Source of the DNA: Demetria terragena DSM 11295
GTDB taxonomy: Bacteria > Actinomycetota > Actinomycetes > Actinomycetales > Dermatophilaceae
DNA length: 64,000 nt
Assembly: GCF_000376825.1 (NCBI RefSeq)
Contig: NZ_AQXW01000004.1
Coordinates: forward strand, 1,240,001-1,304,000
Direction of reading: 5' to 3'
The stretch's first letter is position 1; each line of letters begins with the position of its first letter. Position numbers and translations under genes: made by a program. Below, piece after piece: positions 9,437-18,807 of the stretch. The notes beneath the pieces were generated by a model. That model was not told the DNA's origin. It made no database searches and saw only the letters and a program-made list of their open reading frames with translations.

Positions 9437-12017
9437 CGTGGTCTCCTTTGCCTGCCGCGCGACCGGACGCGGCATCCTCGCCTATGAGACCGAGGAAGAC
9501 GTCTTCCAGTGCGCGGCGGACCGGCACCACCTCGGCTGTGACCCCGGTGATCTCCTCCACCGAGCCTGCCGCGACGAGGCGACCGTTGTGCATCACGATC
9601 ACATCGGTGCAGGTCTGCTCGACCTCGGCGAGCAGGTGGCTGGAGACGACCACAGTGCGACCCGTACGCGCATAGTCGCGCAGCATCTCTCGCATCTCGG
9701 CGATCTGTGGTGGGTCGAGCCCGTTGGTCGGTTCGTCCAAGATCAACACCTCGGGGAGCCCGAGCATGGCCTGCGCGATGCCAAGCCGCTGCTTCATCCC
9801 CTGGCTGTAGGTCTGCACCCGGCGATCGACCGAGCCGCCAAGACCGGCGATGTCCAGCGCGACATCCAATTCGGCCTCCTCGGGCGGACGACCGGTCGCT
9901 GCCCAGAACAGGCGCAGATTCTCGCGGCCGGTCAGGTGCGGCAAGAACCCGGGCCCCTCGATGAGTACGCCAAGTCGCGCGAGCACGGGCGCCCCCGGAT
10001 GAACCGGTTCCCCGAACACGTGCAGTTCACCGGAGGTCGGCGTGATGAGCCCAACCAGGACGCGCAGGGTGGTCGTCTTGCCCGCACCGTTCGGGCCGAG
10101 CAGGCCGACCACCTGACCTCTGGGGACGGTGAAGCTGACGTCGTCGACAGCGCGGTAACCGCCCGCGTACTCCTTGGTCAGAGACTGGATACTGATCGGC
10201 ACGTCGGCCAGATCGGGGCGCTGCTTGAGCACGCTGCGGCGCCGCCTCATGGTTAGAGCTACGGCAGCGGCGACGAGCACGCACAGCCCACCACCGACCA
10301 GTAGCCAGGCGTAGGGGCGTCCGGCGTCGATCACCGTTCCCGAACCGGTGGGGATGGTGACCGCGGCTGAATCGTCAGGCAACCCGATCTGATAGACGCG
10401 TGCCTGGTTCGGCGCGGCGTACGCGAAGTCGGTGGCGCTGACGGTGAGCGCGAGGCGGTGTCCGTTTCGCACTTCGCGGACGATTGAGGGCAGGCGCACC
10501 GTGACGTCTTTCGGTTTTCCAGGGGTCAGTCCCGTGATCCGAACCGGGTTGACCAGCTGGGAAGGCAATGACGACCTGCCGTCGGGAGCGACATCGCGCA
10601 GGCCGACGAACAGCTGAGCTTCGTTCGTATGACTGGTGATTCGCAGCCGGGTGCTAGCTGATCCGACCACCCGCACCGTTTTCTCGAGGGGGTCGGAGTA
10701 GAACACGGCCGTCTGGCCTGGCGCGACGCTGGAGAGCCTCGGCGCGAGTCGGTCGGCCTGGCCCGAGAGGCCGCCCAGCCCAGGGATGCTGGTGATGACA
10801 GCTGGGCTACCCCCGGCCGGGCCCGCAATGGGTTGGCCGGGACCGCGCAGTTGCACAGTGGCGGACGGACGGCCTGCGCCGGCCAATCCGGGGTAGCTGG
10901 GGGCCTCCCGGGTCTGGGAAGTGGCCTCGCCAGACTGCGCGGAGACGACACCGGCCTCCTCGGCGAACCGGAACGGTTGCTTGGCCGAAACGTCCCCGGC
11001 GAAGACATCCCCGAACCAGTCAGCGGCTGAGCTGGCAACGGCAGACCCACCCGCGGCACCGGCATCGTGCCCGCCCTGCCGCCACACGACTCGGACCGGT
11101 GTCCCGTGCGACGCCAGCCCGCGAGCGTTCGCGTCCGCCTCGCTCAGCGGGAAGAGGGAGTCCTGCTCTCCTTGGCTCAAGAGCGTAGGAGCCTTGATCC
11201 GGTCAAGCACGGACGCTGGGCTCGCCTGCGCCATGAGTCGCGACATCGCCGGAGTCGGCGCACCGGCAGCCGCCGAGGCCTGGTAGGCGGCACAGACATC
11301 CTCGGCGAGTCGGCCGCACCGCACTGCCGTTGACGTCGCCGGAACGCGACCGGCCCCGCGATTCACGCCGGGCTGCAATCGGTTGGTGTTTTGCGGGAAG
11401 GCGTTGCTGAACAGGGCACCTGTCCACAACTTCTTGTAGACACCCGGTCCGGTACCGCCGAAGTTCGGAAAGAGGGAGTGCCTGAGGCTATTCCAGGTGA
11501 TGTCGGCGGCCACCGCTTGCACGCGCGTGTCGGCGGCGGCAAGCAGCAGGGAGATCCCTCCACCGTAGGAGGAACCAGCCACTGCAAGTTGTGGCTTTCC
11601 CTCGACCTTCCGCACCGCAGACAGGTCAGCGAGATAGTCGAGAAGCCTTCTGCCGTCGCGGATCTCGTAGTCGGGGCTGGCGAAATGAACCTTCCCGCCG
11701 GAGCGTCCGAAGCCGCGAGCGCTGTAGGTGAGCACGACGTACCCGCGGTCGGCGAGCACGCGGGCGTTGCTGTCGAGCGACCGTTTGTCACCCCCGAACC
11801 CCTGGGTGAGCAGGACCGCCGGGGCGGGCCCCGTGTCGGGTCGGTAGAGCGAGGTATCCAGTCGAACCGGCGACCCATCTTCGGGCGTGCCTGCGACGAA
11901 AGAGTGCGTCACCTGGATCTCAGACGATCCGCGAGTGGTGAGGACGAGCGTCGCAGCAGTCAGAAGAACCACGAGCAGGACGACAAGGAGCCGAACTCGG
12001 CGGGATGCGTGGCTCAT
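9429..12017 (-). CDS. Fusion of an extracytoplasmic alpha/beta-hydrolase (CocE/X-Pro peptidase-like) and an ABC ATPase
   Basis: Protein of 862 aa in one uninterrupted frame. Residues 8-27 are a transmembrane or signal-anchor helix. Residues 35-340 are an alpha/beta-hydrolase with nucleophile Ser150 in GSSYGG and likely partners Asp286 and His317. Residues about 380-545 resemble the C-terminal beta-sandwich of CocE/PepX enzymes. A second helix lies at 570-590, followed by RRRR. Residues 608-840 are an ABC ATPase: Walker A GPNGAGKTTT at 641-650, signature YSQGMKQ at 737-743, Walker B LILDEP near 758-763, switch His794. The topology is consistent: hydrolase outside, ATPase inside. AGGATGGG precedes the ATG. 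It overlaps the permease gene, so hydrolysis and transport are probably coupled. Confidence 0.88.
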   Translation of the reverse strand: MSHASRRVRLLVVLLVVLLTAATLVLTTRGSSEIQVTHSFVAGTPEDGSPVRLDTSLYRPDTGPAPAVLLTQGFGGDKRSLDSNARVLADRGYVVLTYSARGFGRSGGKVHFASPDYEIRDGRRLLDYLADLSAVRKVEGKPQLAVAGSSYGGGISLLLAAADTRVQAVAADITWNSLRHSLFPNFGGTGPGVYKKLWTGALFSNAFPQNTNRLQPGVNRGAGRVPATSTAVRCGRLAEDVCAAYQASAAAGAPTPAMSRLMAQASPASVLDRIKAPTLLSQGEQDSLFPLSEADANARGLASHGTPVRVVWRQGGHDAGAAGGSAVASSAADWFGDVFAGDVSAKQPFRFAEEAGVVSAQSGEATSQTREAPSYPGLAGAGRPSATVQLRGPGQPIAGPAGGSPAVITSIPGLGGLSGQADRLAPRLSSVAPGQTAVFYSDPLEKTVRVVGSASTRLRITSHTNEAQLFVGLRDVAPDGRSSLPSQLVNPVRITGLTPGKPKDVTVRLPSIVREVRNGHRLALTVSATDFAYAAPNQARVYQIGLPDDSAAVTIPTGSGTVIDAGRPYAWLLVGGGLCVLVAAAVALTMRRRRSVLKQRPDLADVPISIQSLTKEYAGGYRAVDDVSFTVPRGQVVGLLGPNGAGKTTTLRVLVGLITPTSGELHVFGEPVHPGAPVLARLGVLIEGPGFLPHLTGRENLRLFWAATGRPPEEAELDVALDIAGLGGSVDRRVQTYSQGMKQRLGIAQAMLGLPEVLILDEPTNGLDPPQIAEMREMLRDYARTGRTVVVSSHLLAEVEQTCTDVIVMHNGRLVAAGSVEEITGVTAEVVPVRRALEDVFLGLIGEDAASGRAAGKGDHDE

Positions 12018-12058
12018 GTGCCCATCCTGCCCTGACCCGCCGACTCAGCGTGGGTTGG

Positions 12059-13750
12059 TCAGCGGGCCCGGCGTACCCGAGTCTCGTCCCACACGGGCTC
12101 ATCCGCCTCATAGACCCGGCCGTCGGCGCCGAATACGAGAAAGCGATCAAAGCCTCTGGCGAACCAGCGGTCGTGGGTGACGGCGATGACGGTGCCGTCG
12201 TAGGCGTCCAGTCCTGCCTCCAGCGCCTCAGCCGAGTGCAGGTCGAGGTTGTCGGTGGGCTCATCGAGCAGCAACAGCGTGGCGCCTGAGAGTTCCAACA
12301 TGAGGATCTGAAAGCGCGCCTGCTGCCCGCCAGAGAGCGAACCGAAGGTCTGCTCGCTGGATCGGGCAAGTTCATAGCGGTCGAGGGCCCGCGCGGCCTG
12401 TTCGCGCGGCATACCTGCGCGGTGGTCATCCCCACGATGCAGGATCTCCAGCAGTGTCTGCTTGGACCACACCGGATGCTCGTGGGTCTGGTTGAACCAG
12501 CCGGGACGTACGCGTGACCCCAGGCGGGCAATTCCGTTGTGCTCCACAGCCTTTGGGCGAATATCCCCGATCGGTTGGTGTTCGACGTCGGGGTCGCTCC
12601 CGCCTGCAGCCAGAAGTCGCAGAAAGTGACTCTTGCCAGAACCGTTGCTGCCGAGCACGGCGACCCGTTCGCCGTACCAAACTTCCAGGTCGAACGGCTT
12701 CATAAGTCCGGTTAGTTCCAGCCGTTCGTTAATGACCGCGCGTTTCGCAGTTCGCCCGCCCTTCAAGCGCATTCGGACGTTCTGCTCGTATGGCGTCGCA
12801 TCCGGCGGTCCCGCTTCCTCGAACCGTCGGAAACGAGTTTGGGCGGCTTGATAGCGCGCCGCCATGTCGGAGTTGTATGCCGCCTTCTGCTTATACATCT
12901 GCACCAGTTGCTTGAGCTTTGCGTGCTCCTCATCCCAGCGGCGACGCAACTCCTCCAGCTTGGCGTTTCGATCGAGCCTGGCCTGGTGATACGTCGAGAA
13001 TCGCCCAGCGTGGACCCAAGCAATGCTCCCCGCAGCCGTCGGCTCGAGGGTCGCGATCGCGGTTGCTGCCCGGTCGAGCAACTCACGGTCGTGGCTGATG
13101 AGTAGGACCGTCTTCGGTGACTCGTTGAGCCGGTCTTCCAACCAACGCTTGGTCGGCACGTCCAGGTAGTTGTCCGGCTCGTCCAGGAGCAGCACCTCAT
13201 CTGGTCCACGCAGTAGCGCCTCAAGGACCAGTCGTTTCTGCTCGCCGCCAGAGAGCGTGGTGAGTTCACGGAACTGGGCTCGGTCGTACGGCACCCCCAG
13301 AGCCGCGACCGTGCATACATCCCAAAGGGTTTCGTGGTCATAGCCGCCGACGTCAGCCCAATCGGAGAGTGCCTGCGCGTATGCCATCTGGTCGGCCTCT
13401 TCATCGCGTTCCATGACCGCATGCTCGGCCACGTCGACGGCCTTAGCCGCCGCGCGCACGGCGGTAGGAGCCACGCTGACGAGCAGATCGCGAACAGTCT
13501 CGGGGCCGCCGGGCAGGCCCGTACGACCGACGAACTGAGACATGACGCCCAGCCCGCCCGTGCGCGTGATCGCGCCATCGTGTGCCGCGAGCTCTCCACT
13601 GATGATGCGCAGCAAGGTGGTCTTTCCTGCGCCGTTGGGACCAACCAACGCGACCTTCGCGCCATCACCCACGCGCAGACTGACCCCACCGAGCAGCGGT
13701 CGGCCGTCCGGGAGCGCGTAGGAGATTTCTTGCGCGTCGATATGTCCCAT
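12059..13750 (-). CDS. ABC-F family ATPase
   Basis: Soluble protein of 563 aa with two ABC domains and no transmembrane helices. The first carries GPNGAGKTT near 38-46 and LSGGEQKRL; the second carries GSNGSGKSH and LSGGQQARF. A charged linker near residues 265-320 (rich in Arg/Glu/Lys, EELRRRWDEEHAKLKQL) is typical of ABC-F proteins, which bind the ribosomal E site. Members act as translation factors or in resistance to ribosome-targeting antibiotics; this one cannot be assigned to a class. There is no Shine-Dalgarno. GACACT lies 7 nt before the ATG, so the mRNA may be leaderless. It diverges from the LLM gene. Confidence 0.88.
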   Translation of the reverse strand: MGHIDAQEISYALPDGRPLLGGVSLRVGDGAKVALVGPNGAGKTTLLRIISGELAAHDGAITRTGGLGVMSQFVGRTGLPGGPETVRDLLVSVAPTAVRAAAKAVDVAEHAVMERDEEADQMAYAQALSDWADVGGYDHETLWDVCTVAALGVPYDRAQFRELTTLSGGEQKRLVLEALLRGPDEVLLLDEPDNYLDVPTKRWLEDRLNESPKTVLLISHDRELLDRAATAIATLEPTAAGSIAWVHAGRFSTYHQARLDRNAKLEELRRRWDEEHAKLKQLVQMYKQKAAYNSDMAARYQAAQTRFRRFEEAGPPDATPYEQNVRMRLKGGRTAKRAVINERLELTGLMKPFDLEVWYGERVAVLGSNGSGKSHFLRLLAAGGSDPDVEHQPIGDIRPKAVEHNGIARLGSRVRPGWFNQTHEHPVWSKQTLLEILHRGDDHRAGMPREQAARALDRYELARSSEQTFGSLSGGQQARFQILMLELSGATLLLLDEPTDNLDLHSAEALEAGLDAYDGTVIAVTHDRWFARGFDRFLVFGADGRVYEADEPVWDETRVRRAR

Positions 13751-13801
13751 AGACGCCAGTGTCCCCGGCCAGCACGACCCGCGTCATCCGGGTTTCGCGA
13801 C

Positions 13802-13807
13802 TAGCCT
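13802..13807 (+). promoter_or_regulatory. -10 box of a leaderless promoter
   Basis: TAGCCT is followed by 6 nt and the ATG of the luciferase-like gene. No Shine-Dalgarno is present and no clear -35 is seen. Confidence 0.45.
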
Positions 13808-13813
13808 GACTCC

Positions 13814-14614
13814 ATGCCACAACTCGGACTGATCCTGCCGCCCGACCAGCCTCCAGAGCAGCTGGTGTCGCTTGCCCGGGCTGCGGAAGACGCTGGCGTG
13901 GACGAGGTGTGGTTGTGGGAGGACTGCTTCGCTCCAGGTGGCATGACGGCGGCCGGAGCAATACTGGGTGCCACCGATCACCTTCGCGTGGGCGTCGGGC
14001 TGTTTCCGGCACCGCTGCGCAACGTGGCGCTCACGGCAATGGAGATCGCCACGCTGGCGCGGATGTTCCCCGACCGACTGCTGCCCGGAGTCGGTCATGG
14101 TGTCCAGTCGTGGATGGCGCAGGCCGGGGCCAAGGTGTCCTCTCCGCTCACCCTGCTGCGCGAGCAGAGCACCGCGCTGCGCAGGCTTCTTGAGGGAGAC
14201 GAGGTCTCCGTCCAGGGTCGCTATGTCACCCTCGACCGGGTTCAACTGCGCTATCCCCCGCCGCCGACCCCGCTGCTGATCGGTGGCGAGGGCCCCAAAA
14301 CGCTGGCGCTGGCCGGAGTTCATGGCGACGGCGTGATTCTGACAGGTGGGCTCAGTCTCGATCAGGTACGCGAGTCGATTGCCATTGCGCAGCAGGCCCG
14401 CCACCACGAAGGCGTGACGGCGCCCCTGGAGGTCGTCGCGTTCTGGGCCGTCCCCCTACCGGTCGATGGCGAGGGGCTCACGCGGGACGTACGCGCCCTC
14501 AGCGATGCGGGCGTGACGCGCGTCGCGGTGTGTGGATCAAGCGATGACGGTCCACCCGAGAAAACGCCCGCGATCCTCGACCTAGCCGACGTGTTCGCGA
14601 GTCAACGCGCCTGA
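13814..14614 (+). CDS. LLM-class flavin-dependent oxidoreductase
   Basis: Luciferase-like TIM-barrel protein of 266 aa that uses FMN or F420. Visible family blocks are GLILPPDQPPEQLVSLARAAED at the N-terminus, DEVWLWEDCF, and PPPTPLLIGGEGPKTLALAG before the C-terminal barrel strands. It is shorter than typical members (300-350 aa) but looks complete. The substrate is unknown. The start lacks a Shine-Dalgarno, and a TAGCCT box lies 6 nt upstream. It converges on the small membrane gene with a 3-bp gap. Confidence 0.83.
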   Translation: MPQLGLILPPDQPPEQLVSLARAAEDAGVDEVWLWEDCFAPGGMTAAGAILGATDHLRVGVGLFPAPLRNVALTAMEIATLARMFPDRLLPGVGHGVQSWMAQAGAKVSSPLTLLREQSTALRRLLEGDEVSVQGRYVTLDRVQLRYPPPPTPLLIGGEGPKTLALAGVHGDGVILTGGLSLDQVRESIAIAQQARHHEGVTAPLEVVAFWAVPLPVDGEGLTRDVRALSDAGVTRVAVCGSSDDGPPEKTPAILDLADVFASQRA

Positions 14615-14617
14615 GCG

Positions 14618-14860
14618 CTACTCGTCGCTCTTCACTGGGACCACGACCGGGCGAGCCTTCGCCCATGCCGCGAATCCTCCGCCCACGACCAGGAGTGCAA
14701 TGCCCGCCCAAAGGTTGGCGTTGACACCTCCGGTCTTCTCTGGCGCCCCGTCACCGAAGAGGCCCATCGCGAGCAGGATGACGCCGTAAATCAGCAGAAG
14801 TGCGCCGATGACATTGCGAATATCCAACGTTCCGGCAGCGTGCTTGGCTCGATTGCTCAT
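14618..14860 (-). CDS. Small two-helix membrane protein, partner of the symporter
   Basis: Protein of 80 aa with two transmembrane segments, about 17-34 (VIGALLLIYGVILLAMGL) and 50-67 (WAGIALLVVGGGFAAWA). No family name is known to me. It follows the sodium:solute symporter by 9 nt and GGAGATCG precedes its ATG, so the two are one operon. It may be a transporter subunit, like the small DUF485-type proteins beside acetate permeases. That is inference from position and topology. Confidence 0.7.
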   Translation of the reverse strand: MSNRAKHAAGTLDIRNVIGALLLIYGVILLAMGLFGDGAPEKTGGVNANLWAGIALLVVGGGFAAWAKARPVVVPVKSDE

Positions 14861-14869
14861 CGCGATCTC

Positions 14870-16594
14870 CTAGAACAGCAGGTTGAGGACGAGGACCATG
14901 ACGAGCGCAATCACGGCCAAGGGAATCGTGCGGCGGAACCACGGGAAGTTGGGTTCGTCGGGATCAGAACGCATCTCGCGTGGAGTCTCCGAATACACCA
15001 ATCCGACGAGCTCGGTCGCTGGCTTCGGTGTCGTCACCAGCGATACCGCGATGCTGAGGACAATGTCGACCACGAAGGCCGTTGACGCGGCCAAGAAGGC
15101 CGCACCCTGGCCAGGTAGAGAGATCACGCCAATTTCGTTGAGAACAAAGACGAACACTGCAGACACGGTGCCCATGACCAGGCCCACCCAGCCTGCAGTC
15201 GGCGTCATGCGCTTCCAGAACATTCCCAGAATGAAGGTGGCGAACAGTGGTGCATTGAAGAAGCCGAACAACGTCTGCAGGTAGTCCATGATGTTGCTGA
15301 AACTGCCCGCAATCGACGCGGTGAAGATCGCGACCACGGTGGCGCCGACGGTTGCCCAGCGACCCAACTTCACATAGAAGTCGTCGGGCTTGTTCTTGAT
15401 GACGTAGTCCGCCATCAGGTCGTAGCTAAATACCGTGTTGAAGGCGGAGATGTTGGCCGCCATACCCGCCATAAACGCGGCGAGCAGACCGGTGATCGCC
15501 AAGCCAAGCAGACCGTTGGGCAGCAGGTCACGCATCAAATAAAGCAGCGCATCGTTGTATTTCACGCCGTCCCCCGACGCGCCACCCGGCGGACTCCCGC
15601 CGGCCTTAAGATCTGCCATCTCCGACACGAGAACGGCCGCGATCATGCCCGGCACGATCGTGATGAACGGGACCAGCATCTTGGGAAACGCGCCGATGAT
15701 CGGCGTCTTGCGCGCTGCCGAGATCGAGTCAGACGCCATCGCCCGCTGGACCTCGACGAAGTTCGTTGTCCAGTAGCCGAAGGACAGGACGAAGCCAAGC
15801 CCGAACACAATGCCGATGACTGAAAGCAGGTCGGAATCGAAGCCAGACAACGCATTTCCCGGCCAAGATTGCGTCTGATCGCTCACCTGGGCCGTGACGT
15901 CGCCATCCTTGACGGCGGGCTTGACCTTGTCGATGAGACCGCTCCAACCCCCGATGCGGTGCAGTCCAATCAGCACCAAGGGCAGGAGCGAGGCCACAAT
16001 CACGAAGAACTGCAACACCTCGTTGTAGATCGCCGCTTTCAAGCCCCCCAGCGTGATGTACGACAACACCACGATCGCGGCGACGACGAGCGCCACTGCC
16101 AGCGGCCAGCCGAGCAGCGCATGGACGATCGTGCCCAGCAAGTAGAGGTTGACACCGGCGATCAACAATTGGGCGAGCGCGAACGACAGGCTATTGACCA
16201 GGTGCGCACCCGTCCCGAATCGGCGCTTCATGAACTCAGGAACTGACCGGACCTTTGAGCCGTAATAGAACGGCATCATGACCACGCCGAGGAACAGCAT
16301 GGCGGGGATGGCGCCCACCCAGAAGTAGTGCACCGCGGGAAGTCCGAACTCCGCACCCGAGGCGGACATACCCATGATCTCGACGGCGCCAAGGTTGGCG
16401 GACACGAAGGCCAGTCCGGTCACCCAGGCGGGCAGCGATCGGCCAGAAAGGAAGAAGTCGACAGAGTCGGACACTTGGCGGCTCGCGAGCCACCCGATCC
16501 CCAGCACGAAGACGAAATAGACAGCCAGGATTAGATAGTCGACACCACTGGCTGCGATCAAGGTGTCGGATGTTTGAGCGGCCAACTGCCCCAT
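14870..16594 (-). CDS. Sodium:solute symporter (SSS family)
   Basis: Secondary transporter of 574 aa with about 13 transmembrane segments. It has the LeuT-type SSS fold: the SGRSLPAWVTGLAFVSANLG block after helix 1 and AGMAANISAFNTVFSYDL in the core are typical. Substrates in the family include sugars, proline, acetate and pantothenate. The long loop with GGSPPGGASGDG resembles the glucose/inositol-type SGLT branch, so a sugar or polyol is plausible but unproven. ATG 16594 is preferred to ATG 16600 because GAGGGA directly abuts the latter and is correctly spaced for the former. It is divergent from the RPP-type GTPase gene. Confidence 0.9.
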   Translation of the reverse strand: MGQLAAQTSDTLIAASGVDYLILAVYFVFVLGIGWLASRQVSDSVDFFLSGRSLPAWVTGLAFVSANLGAVEIMGMSASGAEFGLPAVHYFWVGAIPAMLFLGVVMMPFYYGSKVRSVPEFMKRRFGTGAHLVNSLSFALAQLLIAGVNLYLLGTIVHALLGWPLAVALVVAAIVVLSYITLGGLKAAIYNEVLQFFVIVASLLPLVLIGLHRIGGWSGLIDKVKPAVKDGDVTAQVSDQTQSWPGNALSGFDSDLLSVIGIVFGLGFVLSFGYWTTNFVEVQRAMASDSISAARKTPIIGAFPKMLVPFITIVPGMIAAVLVSEMADLKAGGSPPGGASGDGVKYNDALLYLMRDLLPNGLLGLAITGLLAAFMAGMAANISAFNTVFSYDLMADYVIKNKPDDFYVKLGRWATVGATVVAIFTASIAGSFSNIMDYLQTLFGFFNAPLFATFILGMFWKRMTPTAGWVGLVMGTVSAVFVFVLNEIGVISLPGQGAAFLAASTAFVVDIVLSIAVSLVTTPKPATELVGLVYSETPREMRSDPDEPNFPWFRRTIPLAVIALVMVLVLNLLF

Positions 16595-16771
16595 GCGCAT
16601 TCCCTCGTCCCTGTCAGAAAAAATCCTCCACGATGCTACGGCCGTGATCCTGCGGTCCGTGGGATGTCGCGCGCTCGGTCGAGTCGCCCGTGCAAATTCG
16701 GTCGCGGACAGGACCCGAACCGTGACACGGTGGCGCGATCAACCCGTACGCGACGTCGAAGGACACCGATC

Positions 16772-16864
16772 ATGCGAGCAGCTATCACGCCCCGATTCCT
16801 TTTCGGACCAAGCGTGGAGCTGAGCTATGTCCTTCCTCAACCTCGGGATCGTCGCGCATGTTGA
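16772..16864 (+). CDS. Possible leader peptide overlapping the RPP gene start
   Basis: A 30-codon frame starting ATG 16772, with GAAGGA about 9 nt upstream. It ends in TGA at 16864, past the ATG (16827) of the GTPase gene, in another frame. It would begin MRAAITPRFLF. Short leader ORFs control some ribosomal-protection tetracycline genes, so regulation by ribosome stalling or coupling is possible. It may equally be chance. Confidence 0.3.
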   Translation: MRAAITPRFLFGPSVELSYVLPQPRDRRAC

Positions 16865-18782
16865 TGCTGGCAAGACGAGCCTGACCGAACGACTCCTTTT
16901 CGAAGCCGGTGCCATCGAGGCCCTCGGCCGTGTCGATGACGGCACCACTCACACCGACTCGCTCGACCTCGAGCGGCGGCGGGGCATCACTATCCGTGCC
17001 GCCGTGACCTCCTGCGCCCTCGACGACCTAAAAGTCACGGTGATTGACACGCCTGGTCACCCCGACTTCATTGCCGAGGTGGAGAGATCGCTGGTCGTCC
17101 TCGATGCCGCAGTTCTGGTGATCTCGGCGGTCGAGGGGATCCAGCCTCAGACCGTGGTGATCTGGCGCGCTCTACAACGGTTGAAGGTTCCAACCCTGCT
17201 GTTCGTCAACAAGATCGACCGGCATGGAGCAGACCTCGAGCGTGTCCAGGAGCGGGCTAAGCGCCGTCTCAGCGAGCGCATCGTGCCGCTCGTGCAAGCC
17301 AACGATCTGGGAACGACCCGAGCGAGCGTCCATCGAACGTCGCTCCTCGCAGACGAGATCCTCGAGGCTGTCGCCGAGGCCGACGATGACCTACTGAGGC
17401 GCTTTCTCTCGGATCGGCCGATCGCTGACCATGACGTGAAGGACGCACTCCGTCGCCAGGTCGCCGACGCCGTTGTGACCCCGCTTCTTGCGGGCTCGGC
17501 TCGAACAGGCGCCGGCCTTCCCGAACTACGGGCGGCCCTAGTGGATCTACTCCCCCAAGCCCCGACGACAGCACCAGACCTTGCCGCGACAGTCTTTGCC
17601 GTCGATCGCGACGAACGTGGACGACGTTCGTGGATTCGCTTGTGGTCAGGGCAGATTCGAGAACGGGACCGGGTCACGATCGGGAGTAGCCAAGGGCAGC
17701 TCGTGACCGAGATACGCGTGAGTCGTCCTGGTGGGCTTGACCGTTCCAGGACAGCTGGGTCCGGTGACATTGCGGTCCTTCGGGGTCTAGCCAACGCCCG
17801 TATCGGAGACACGATCGGGCGGCCGCCAGCGCGGCGTACCGTCACCTTTCCGCCGGCCACCCTTCAGGCGCTGGTCGAACCAGTGGACCCGACGCACCGC
17901 ACCGCGCTCTATACGGGGCTTTCGGAACTGGCCGATGAGGACCCGCTCATTGACTTGCGACTGGACACCACCGATGGCGAAGCGGCCGTGAGCCTTCACG
18001 GCGAGGTGCAGAAGGAGGTCATTGCCGCGCTCCTGCTCGAGCGGTATGGCGTCGCGGCTCGCTTCCTTCCCACCTCAACGGTCTGCATCGAGCGAGTCGT
18101 CGGTATAGGCACCGGAGTTGACCGCATCAAGCAACACGGCAATCCCTACCTCGCCACGCTGGGGCTGCGCGTCGAACCGGCCACTGCGGGTCATGGCGTC
18201 GAGTTCTCGCCGGGCATCGAGCGTGGCAATCTGCCGCGCGCCTTCATCGAAGCGGCGGAGGCGGGTGTTCGCGCCGGCCTACGTCAGGGTCCGTCCGGCT
18301 GGAAGGTCACTGACTGCGTCGTCACCATGACCGAGTCCGGCTACTGGCCCCGGCAGAGTCGTCCCCACCAGAAGTTCGACAAGTCGATGTCGACCGTCGC
18401 TGCCGACTTTCGACTGCTGGCACCTGTGGTCCTTGCCGCGGCGCTGGCTCAGGCTGGCACCCGGGTCTGCCGCCCCATCGAGGCCTATGAGTTGGAGGTG
18501 CCGGAAGGCGCCCTAGGTTCCGTCACCTCACTCATCGGCCGGCATGGCGGGTCCGTTCTGACCTCGCACATCACCGGCGACCACCTCGGGTTATCTGGGC
18601 ACCTCCCCAGCGGCGAAATCTCCGCGCTGACGGCCCGGCTGCCCGACCTCACCGCAGGTGAGGGTGTCTGGATCAGCCGCCTCGATCATTTTGCTCCCGC
18701 GCCGCGTCCCGAGCCCAGCCGTCCCAGGAAGGGCCCAGACCCATTGGATCGCGAGATCTGGTTCCGAGACATGCCCCGCTAG
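16827..18782 (+). CDS. Ribosomal protection-type GTPase, Otr(A)/Tet(M) family
   Basis: EF-G-like translational GTPase of 651 aa. The G motifs are AHVDAGKTS, DTPGH and NKID, all present. Domain IV ends in the DKSMSTVAADFRLLAP block, which matches the tip loop of Tet(M)/Otr(A) that reaches the tetracycline site (STPADFRMLAP in Tet(M)). Proteins of this family remove tetracycline from the 30S A site. Many actinobacteria carry chromosomal members whose resistance role is untested, so the drug phenotype is inference. It is about 60 residues shorter than EF-G, as expected for RPPs. A GGAGCTGA element precedes the ATG. Confidence 0.85.
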   Translation: MSFLNLGIVAHVDAGKTSLTERLLFEAGAIEALGRVDDGTTHTDSLDLERRRGITIRAAVTSCALDDLKVTVIDTPGHPDFIAEVERSLVVLDAAVLVISAVEGIQPQTVVIWRALQRLKVPTLLFVNKIDRHGADLERVQERAKRRLSERIVPLVQANDLGTTRASVHRTSLLADEILEAVAEADDDLLRRFLSDRPIADHDVKDALRRQVADAVVTPLLAGSARTGAGLPELRAALVDLLPQAPTTAPDLAATVFAVDRDERGRRSWIRLWSGQIRERDRVTIGSSQGQLVTEIRVSRPGGLDRSRTAGSGDIAVLRGLANARIGDTIGRPPARRTVTFPPATLQALVEPVDPTHRTALYTGLSELADEDPLIDLRLDTTDGEAAVSLHGEVQKEVIAALLLERYGVAARFLPTSTVCIERVVGIGTGVDRIKQHGNPYLATLGLRVEPATAGHGVEFSPGIERGNLPRAFIEAAEAGVRAGLRQGPSGWKVTDCVVTMTESGYWPRQSRPHQKFDKSMSTVAADFRLLAPVVLAAALAQAGTRVCRPIEAYELEVPEGALGSVTSLIGRHGGSVLTSHITGDHLGLSGHLPSGEISALTARLPDLTAGEGVWISRLDHFAPAPRPEPSRPRKGPDPLDREIWFRDMPR

Positions 18783-18795
18783 ACCTCTGCCGTGG

Positions 18796-18801
18796 CACTC
18801 T
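18796..18801 (+). promoter_or_regulatory. Possible -10 box of pxpABC
   Basis: TGG-CACTCT (hexamer 18796-18801) lies 6 nt before the pxpA ATG, suggesting a leaderless transcript. No clear -35 is seen, and read-through from the upstream GTPase gene is possible. Confidence 0.3.
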
Positions 18802-18807
18802 GGACTC

